Made by a program: the position numbers and the translations under genes
DNA from: Marinobacter azerbaijanicus
GTDB lineage: Bacteria; Pseudomonadota; Gammaproteobacteria; Pseudomonadales; Oleiphilaceae
DNA: 64,000 bases
Assembly: GCF_030250645.1 (NCBI RefSeq)
Contig: NZ_JASSVS010000002.1
Coordinates: 558,001-622,000 of the forward strand
Direction: 5' to 3'
Shown: positions 58,913 to 64,000 of the stretch, piece after piece
Numbering within the stretch: position 1 is the first letter of the stretch
Layout of the letters: every line of letters starts with the position of its first letter
The notes under the pieces: model-generated
Database searches by the model: none
Seen by the model: the letters and a program-made list of their open reading frames with translations, nothing else
Told to the model about the DNA's origin: nothing

Positions 58913-59893
58913 TTACGCGCTCCCCTGACTATTCTGTTCCGGTATCCGTTCGAGTACGCGCATTACCGCGCTTCTCGCCCGTACGTTGTCACTCACTTCT
59001 TCCGTATCCGCTTTGCTGGCCTTCCCAATCAACCGGAACGCCGATGCTTCCTGTTCCGCTGTAACCGGCACACCTTTCGGCATCCGTGGGCCACGGGCCA
59101 GATCCCGCATAAACCGCTTGACCAGACGGTCCTCCAGCGAGTGAAAGCTGATGACTACCAGCCTTCCCCCGGGCATCAGTTTTTCAGCCGCAGCACTGAG
59201 CCCGATCTCCAGGTCTTCCAGTTCCCGGTTGATAAAGATCCGGATTGCCTGAAAGGTCCGGGTGGCCGGGTGCTTGTGCTTCTCTTTCCTGGGAACCGCC
59301 TCGCTGACCAGTGAAGCCAGTTGATGGGTTGTCTCCAGCGGCTGTTCCTTTCGGCGCTCCACAACGAGACGGGCGATACGGCGGGAGAATTTTTCCTCAC
59401 CGTATCGCCAGATCACGTTTGCGATGTCTTTTTCGTCCGCCTCGGCCAGCCACTGCGCCGCACTCGGCGCCTGCCCCGGGTCCATTCTCATATCCAGTGG
59501 ACCATCCCGCATGAAGCTGAAACCCCGGGTGGCGTCATCCAGTTGCGGAGAGGAAACACCCAGATCCAGTAGAACGCCATTCACCGTCTTCCACCCCTGG
59601 GCATCAGCAGCTTCTCCCAGCTCGGCAAAAGAGCCGTGAAACGGCAGAAAGCGTGGGTCTTCAATCGCCAGGTCACGGGCTACCTGAATGGCTTCCGGAT
59701 CCTTGTCGATGCCCAGCAGCTTCCCACCTGGCCCAAGCTGGCCGAGAATCAGACGACTGTGGCCACCACGACCGAAGGTGCCATCGATATAGACGCCATC
59801 CGGATCGTTAATGAGCAGATCGACCGCCGAGTCCAGGAGCACCGAGCGGTGCCGGTACTGCCCGGGAGGCTCCTGCCTGCGGTCAGTAGTCAT
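58913..59893 (-). CDS. rsmH: 16S rRNA m4C1402 methyltransferase RsmH (MraW)
   Basis: A 326-residue SAM-dependent methyltransferase, N4 methylation of C1402 of 16S r[17 protein letters not shown] and [15 protein letters not shown] hold the SAM-binding loop; [17 protein letters not shown] and [13 protein letters not shown] are diagnostic. The start overlaps mraZ by 4 bases. The partner RsmI, which methylates the same base on its ribose, is encoded at 61099-61965. Confidence 0.97.
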   Translation of the reverse strand: MTTDRRQEPPGQYRHRSVLLDSAVDLLINDPDGVYIDGTFGRGGHSRLILGQLGPGGKLLGIDKDPEAIQVARDLAIEDPRFLPFHGSFAELGEAADAQGWKTVNGVLLDLGVSSPQLDDATRGFSFMRDGPLDMRMDPGQAPSAAQWLAEADEKDIANVIWRYGEEKFSRRIARLVVERRKEQPLETTHQLASLVSEAVPRKEKHKHPATRTFQAIRIFINRELEDLEIGLSAAAEKLMPGGRLVVISFHSLEDRLVKRFMRDLARGPRMPKGVPVTAEQEASAFRLIGKASKADTEEVSDNVRARSAVMRVLERIPEQNSQGSA

Positions 59894-60342
59894 AGCGACA
59901 ACGCCTCCATTTCTGGTGGCATCTCGTCTTCGTCTGATGACTCATCAAGCCATGCAAACCAACGCTCTTCGCTCCAGAGTTCCAGTTTTTTGCCCTGGCC
60001 AATCAACATCAGTTTTTTCTCGAGCCTGGCATAACTGCGCAATGTGGGCGGCACCAGAATGCGGCCGGCGGAGTCCAGTTCCAGCGGCGTGGCATGCCCC
60101 AACAACAGACGCTGAAGCCTGCGGGCAGCCTTGTTCATGTTGGGAAGGGCTTCGATCTGCGGTCTCAATGCCTCCCACTGCGGCTCCGGGTATACCAGCA
60201 GACAGCGCTCTTCGTCGGCATTGGCCGTCAACACGATGCGACCGCCACAGGCATGCGCGAGTTCTTCACGCACCCTGGCGGGGATCGCAAGGCGACCCTT
60301 CGCATCCATATTGATGGCATGACTGCCAAGAAAATTGCTCAT
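59890..60342 (-). CDS. mraZ: Transcriptional regulator MraZ
   Basis: A 150-residue protein made of two AbrB-like beta domains: [18 protein letters not shown] near residue 13 and [17 protein letters not shown] near residue 92. MraZ is a ring-shaped DNA-binding protein that controls the dcw cluster by binding repeats in its own promoter, and four GTGG repeats lie upstream here. An in-frame GTG at 60348 is an alternative start. It is the first gene of the cluster. Confidence 0.96.
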   Translation of the reverse strand: MSNFLGSHAINMDAKGRLAIPARVREELAHACGGRIVLTANADEERCLLVYPEPQWEALRPQIEALPNMNKAARRLQRLLLGHATPLELDSAGRILVPPTLRSYARLEKKLMLIGQGKKLELWSEERWFAWLDESSDEDEMPPEMEALSL

Positions 60343-60367
60343 CTGCACCTATTCCGGGGTTTTGAAA

Positions 60368-60401
60368 CCACAAATATCCACTAGAAACCACTTTTTCCCA
60401 C
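60368..60401 (-). promoter_or_regulatory. MraZ operator: four GTGG repeats at 10-bp spacing
   Basis: On the - strand GTGG occurs at 60398-60401, 60388-60391, 60378-60381 and 60368-60371 (read as CCAC on +), with exactly 10 bases between starts. MraZ is known to bind tandem TGGGN repeats with 5-base spacers, the same 10-bp period. They lie just downstream of the -10 element. Confidence 0.8.
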
Positions 60402-60409
60402 TTGTGCAC

Positions 60410-60438
60410 ACTATAGAAACACGCAATACACAATGCAA
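60410..60438 (-). promoter_or_regulatory. Sigma-70 promoter of the dcw cluster (mraZp)
   Basis: On the - strand TTGCAT (60433-60438) and TATAGT (60410-60415) are spaced by 17 bases. The MraZ repeats follow right after the -10, so bound MraZ would cover the transcription start. Confidence 0.7.
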
Positions 60439-60652
60439 GCGCCGCGAACAACGCCACACCCGGGAAAGTTCCTTTTATGACAAGAGGTTACAGAACAAGA
60501 TTGGCAACAGACTGGAGATTACGGAAAAGAAAAACCTAAAAATCAATCACCTGCAGAGAGAACTGAAGATGACAAGTGAGCTGTAAGATTTTTTGGCTAT
60601 AAAAGCCTGCTGGTGAGAATGACAAATTTCACATAAAGCGGAAAAGAAAAAA

Positions 60653-61008
60653 GAGCTCGCCGGTAAGCCGGGTTCTGTCTGGGACAGTCATTCATCTAGG
60701 GCCTGCGTCACCGCAGGCCTCAAGCGACCTACCCGAATCCAGCGCGGGCCACGCCATTGGATTCCTATTTGGTCTTGCTCCAGGTGGGGTTTACCATCGC
60801 CGTGAACTGTTGCCAGTCACGCGGTGCGCTCTTACCGCACCATTTCACCCTTACCGGTGACCGCGAACATGTCACGGCCACTTAGGCGGTATACTTTCTG
60901 TTGCACTTTCCGTCGGCTCACGCCGCCCAGGCGTTACCTGGCACCTTGCCCTATGGAGCCCGGACTTTCCTCCCCCGGTAAAACCGGCGGCGACTGTCTG
61001 GCGAGCTC
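60653..61008 (-). ncRNA. rnpB: RNase P RNA (class A)
   Basis: A 356-base RNA read on the - strand. The ends pair as the P1 helix: GAGCTCGCC at the 5' side (61008-61000) with GGCGAGCTC at the 3' side (60661-60653). The conserved 5' part reads GGAGGAAAGTCCGGGCTCC, and the 3' part holds ACAGAACCCGGCTTA, both signatures of bacterial RNase P RNA. A T-run follows the 3' end (60639-60652). The exact ends may vary by a few bases. It is the catalytic RNA for tRNA 5' maturation. Confidence 0.95.
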
Positions 61009-61098
61009 GGGCAAGACGATACTCCAGCGCCGGTTGACAGGCAAGGAAAAACGAACCCGTGACCATGGATTGCGGGATAATGTATCGATGACTGGCCA

Positions 61099-61965
61099 CT
61101 ATTCGGCCTTCAACTCCAGCGCACGCTGATAGAGTTCGTTCTTGGAGCTGCCAGTCAACTGCGCCGCCAGCTTCGCCGCTTTCTTAACCGGCAACTCGGT
61201 CAACAGCAGCGCCAGCATCCGGTCCACTTCATCTGATCCGGCAGACAACTCTTCCGCACTGGCACCGTGGACCATCACCACAAATTCGCCACGACTACCA
61301 TGGGGATCCGCCTCAATCGCCTCCCTGACCCGGGTCGCCTGCCCCGCATAGAACGTCTCGAATGTCTTGGTAAGCTCCCTGGCCAGAACCAGTTCACGAC
61401 CAGGACCCATCACCTGCTCGATATCCCTGACAGCATCAACAATCCGATGGGGTGACTCATAGAACACAAGGGTTGCCGACTCCCTTGCCATTCGCTCCAG
61501 CGCTGCCTTCCGCGCACCCTGCCTGGCCGGCAGAAACCCAGCAAAAAGAAACCGGTCCGTCGGCAGTCCCGCCGCGCTCAATGCTGAAATAAGTGCACAG
61601 GCGCCGGGCACCGGCGTCACGCGATAGCCCTGAGACCTGGCTTCCCGGACCAGAACAAACCCGGGATCCGAGATCAGCGGGGTCCCGGCGTCGGAAATAA
61701 GAGCCACATCCTGGCCTGCTGAAAGCTTTTCCAGCACCTGTTCGGCCTTATCCCGCTCATTGTGCTCGTGCAGGGCCATCATGGGTTTGCTGATACCCAG
61801 ATGCTGCAACAGCCGACCGCTATGCCGGGTATCCTCCGCAGCAATCACAGCCACCCGTGATAAAATGGCGGCGGCCCTGGGGGACATGTCGTCCAGGTTA
61901 CCGATTGGCGTGGCGACGATATACAGCGTGCCGCCCTGATCTATCAGTGTGTTTTCTGAGCTCAC
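61099..61965 (-). CDS. rsmI: 16S rRNA ribose-2'-O-methyltransferase RsmI
   Basis: A 288-residue SAM-dependent tetrapyrrole-methylase-fold enzyme that methylates the ribose of C1402 of 16S rRNA. LYIVATPIGNLDDMSPRAAA, AAEDTRHSGRLLQHLGI, LISDAGTPLISDPGFVLV and FYESPHRIVDAVRDI are diagnostic. I choose GTG 61965, with GAGAGGAA 4-5 bases upstream; an ATG at 62004 lacks a ribosome-binding site. It is divergent from lpoA, the usual arrangement. Confidence 0.95.
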   Translation of the reverse strand: MSSENTLIDQGGTLYIVATPIGNLDDMSPRAAAILSRVAVIAAEDTRHSGRLLQHLGISKPMMALHEHNERDKAEQVLEKLSAGQDVALISDAGTPLISDPGFVLVREARSQGYRVTPVPGACALISALSAAGLPTDRFLFAGFLPARQGARKAALERMARESATLVFYESPHRIVDAVRDIEQVMGPGRELVLARELTKTFETFYAGQATRVREAIEADPHGSRGEFVVMVHGASAEELSAGSDEVDRMLALLLTELPVKKAAKLAAQLTGSSKNELYQRALELKAE

Positions 61966-62148
61966 GATTCCTCTCTTTGCCCCTGTGCATGACACCAACT
62001 TCATGTGAATTCACTTTGGAGCTGTTAAACTTGCGGCCTGACAAAGCAAACCATTCATGGGAAGCCCGGCGGGAACGAGGCTTCCGGCATGATGCCGCCG
62101 ATTACCCGGCGCCACAAGCGTAATAACCCGGAGTATTGTGAGCCAGCC

Positions 62149-64000
62149 ATGACCAAATACCGCCTGAACGTGAGAACCGCCGCCCTCCTTATGGTGATGG
62201 CACTGCTGTTTTCGGGTTGCGCCAGTGTGAACCTGGACTCCCACGTCGCCGAGACAGCCAGTGAGGCCATAGACATCGCTGCCGACGAAACTGACCGGCA
62301 AGAAGCCCATACCTACCTGTTGCGTGCCGCAGACAGATTCCAGAACCGGAACCAGCACCGCGACGCCAGAAAAATTCTGCAAAGCGAGCAGTTTGCCGCA
62401 GCGGATGAGGCAATCGCCAATCAGCGGGTACTTCTGTCCATGGCGAGCGCAACGGCTCTGGACGACACCCAGTGGGCAGTGGATATCACATCGGAGATCA
62501 AGCCGGACCACTTCCTGAACTATGACCAGAATCTGATTGACCGGGCGGCCAGACTGCAGGAAAAAAACTATCGCCTTGCAGGCAACAACCTGGCGGCGGC
62601 GATTACCCTGATCCTGCTGGCAGAATCTGACGCTCAGGCTGACACCCAGTCTCTCCATGATGACATCTGGCAGAACCTGAAACAGACCCCGGATTCCCAA
62701 CTGGCTGACGAGCGGGATCTTGCTATTGGCTATGAAGCTCAGGGCTGGCTTGAGCTGGCCGGCATACTCAGAGAACCGGAAGCCAACCTGGATGAACAGG
62801 GCAGAATGATCCGCAACTGGCAGAACAACTGGCCAGACCATCCCGCAGCAACAACACTGCCGGCAGAGCTTCAGCTCATTGCCAGCCTGGCGGAGACACG
62901 CCCGGAACGGATCACTCTTGCCATTCCACTCAGTGGCCCTCTGGCCAGTGCCGGCGCGGCCATCCGTGACGGTTTTTTTGCGGCATTTTACGAGGATGAG
63001 TCCGCGGACCGGGAGAAGATCTCTCTGCGGGTGGTAGATACATCCGACCGCCCCTTTCCCCAGATTTATGAAGAGCTGACAAACGAGGACCAGGATCTGA
63101 TCGTCGGCCCACTCGAAAAAGACGCACTGGCGACACTGTCAGACATGGACTCCTTGCCAGTTCCTGTTCTTGGCCTGAATTACCTGCCGTCAGGCATGGA
63201 GCCCCCATCCGGACTTTACCAGTTCGGCCTGTCGGCAGAGGACGAGGCCCGGCAAATCGCCAATCGGATGACCGCTGAGGGCATTGAACAGGTCCTGGTA
63301 CTCATTCCCGCAGGCGAATGGGGCGACAGGCTTGAGACTGCCCTGCTCCAGCGCCTGGAACAGAACGACGGTGTGGCACTGGACATCGAACGCTATTTCC
63401 GGGAAGACAACCTGAGAGCCGTGACTGCCGACCTGCTGGGAATCACCGTTTCCCGCGATCGCGCCATCGATGTTGAACGCACCGCTGGTATCAATGTGGA
63501 ATTCGAACCCCGGCGTCGCCAGGATGCAGACGGCATTGTCATGGTTGCGGAGCCTACCATTGCACGCCAGTTCAAGCCGTTATTCGCCTTCTATTTTGGC
63601 GGCAATCTGCCGGTATACTCACCCTCCATGGTCTATGAGGGCAGCCCGGATCCATCCCGGGACCGAGATCTGAACGGTGTCATTTTCACCGACACGCCCT
63701 GGATACTGAAAGATGACAATCAGTTCCGTAGCATTGTAAAAGAGGCGATGCCGGATATCAGAGGCCAACTTGGCCGCCTGTTCGCAATGGGGGCAGACGC
63801 CTGGAACCTCAGCAAACGCCTTCCCCTGCTAAAGCATGTCGACGGGGCAACCATTGAAGGGCAGACAGGAAAGCTGACCATGACCCCTGAGGGCAGCATC
63901 CATCGGAAACAGCTGTGGGCGCAATTCCGTAACGGTACCCCGGAGCGACTGCCCCCGCTGGAAAAGCCCTCGACTATGGAAACCCAGAAAACAACAGAAC
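62149..64000 (+). CDS. lpoA: Penicillin-binding protein activator LpoA (LppC family), partial at right edge
   Basis: The frame starts at ATG 62149 and stays open to the window end, giving about 617 residues. The N terminus is a lipoprotein signal, with hydrophobic core AALLMVMALL and lipobox LFSGC (C24). A helical TPR-like region follows, then from about residue 255 a periplasmic-binding-protein-type domain (LIVGPLEKDALATL, VLVLIPAGEWGDRLE, VYSPSMVYEGSPDPSRD). LpoA is an outer-membrane lipoprotein that activates PBP1a. The missing end is the window boundary. Divergence from rsmI is typical. Confidence 0.93.
   Translation, partial: MTKYRLNVRTAALLMVMALLFSGCASVNLDSHVAETASEAIDIAADETDRQEAHTYLLRAADRFQNRNQHRDARKILQSEQFAAADEAIANQRVLLSMASATALDDTQWAVDITSEIKPDHFLNYDQNLIDRAARLQEKNYRLAGNNLAAAITLILLAESDAQADTQSLHDDIWQNLKQTPDSQLADERDLAIGYEAQGWLELAGILREPEANLDEQGRMIRNWQNNWPDHPAATTLPAELQLIASLAETRPERITLAIPLSGPLASAGAAIRDGFFAAFYEDESADREKISLRVVDTSDRPFPQIYEELTNEDQDLIVGPLEKDALATLSDMDSLPVPVLGLNYLPSGMEPPSGLYQFGLSAEDEARQIANRMTAEGIEQVLVLIPAGEWGDRLETALLQRLEQNDGVALDIERYFREDNLRAVTADLLGITVSRDRAIDVERTAGINVEFEPRRRQDADGIVMVAEPTIARQFKPLFAFYFGGNLPVYSPSMVYEGSPDPSRDRDLNGVIFTDTPWILKDDNQFRSIVKEAMPDIRGQLGRLFAMGADAWNLSKRLPLLKHVDGATIEGQTGKLTMTPEGSIHRKQLWAQFRNGTPERLPPLEKPSTMETQKTTE

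Larger units (their letters stand above)
60349..60652. other. Intergenic region between mraZ and rnpB
   Basis: 304 bases. They hold the mraZ operator and promoter (60368-60438) and the T-rich tail of rnpB (60639-60652). Bases 60440-60640 are AT-rich with no gene or clear structure that I can support. Confidence 0.65.

Noticed and set aside
60824..61129. A 101-residue open frame on the + strand across rnpB
   Set aside because: It lies antisense to the RNase P RNA, whose helices and conserved segments explain the sequence; the frame has no family resemblance.
62011..62841. A 276-residue open frame on the - strand
   Set aside because: It is the shadow of lpoA, which has a signal peptide, lipobox and family motifs on the + strand.

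Overview
The window reads as a chromosomal segment of a marine, GC-rich, aerobic gammaproteobacterium. Gene content, gene order and protein character best fit Marinobacter or a close relative; this is my recognition of the families, not a database result. Nearly all the sequence is coding. I see no phage, IS element, integron, CRISPR array, tRNA or rRNA operon. The single clear structural RNA is RNase P RNA.

Layout. (1) 1-3340: the start of an AI-2E family permease (runs off the left edge), two small unknown proteins, a haloalkane-dehalogenase-like hydrolase whose nucleophile position is Asn, and paaY. (2) 3713-22722: a complete aerobic phenylacetate (paa) catabolic island: paaFGHIJK, paaABCDE and paaZ on the + strand, then a branched-chain-amino-acid-type ABC importer (livK-H-M-G-F) on the - strand, and the repressor gene paaX on the + strand. 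PaaK activates phenylacetate, PaaABCDE epoxidises the CoA ester, PaaG isomerises it, PaaZ opens and oxidises the ring, and PaaJ, PaaF and PaaH finish beta-oxidation to acetyl-CoA and succinyl-CoA. PaaI and PaaY are thioesterase-type housekeeping partners. (3) 22752-26491: an MFS permease, a thioesterase-like protein and a DEAD-box RNA helicase. (4) 26501-37537: housekeeping metabolism: folA, thyA, lgt, a TauE-type permease, an NRDE protein, xseB-ispA-dxs, ribA, moaC, a MutT-ThiE fusion and argJ. (5) 37636-60342: secA, an M23 peptidase, a DUF721/DciA gene, lpxC and the full dcw division/cell-wall cluster from mraZ to ftsZ. (6) 60653-64000: rnpB, rsmI and a truncated lpoA.

Most interesting points. 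The LivF subunit of the paa-linked importer carries an N-terminal hemerythrin-like HHE domain in the same reading frame, a possible link between aromatic uptake and oxygen or iron status. Three promoters (paaF, paaA, livK) each have a TGATAC core inside the -35/-10 spacer, a good candidate for the PaaX operator. Between folA and thyA sit two head-to-head 106-nt hairpin elements with an almost identical 54-nt loop but unrelated, internally perfect 26-bp arms. They look like a repeat or RNA family under structural selection. Upstream of mraZ there are four GTGG repeats at exact 10-bp spacing, the expected MraZ operator.

All calls come from reading the sequence. Start sites were chosen from ribosome-binding sites and family alignment in memory, so alternatives are noted where they matter.
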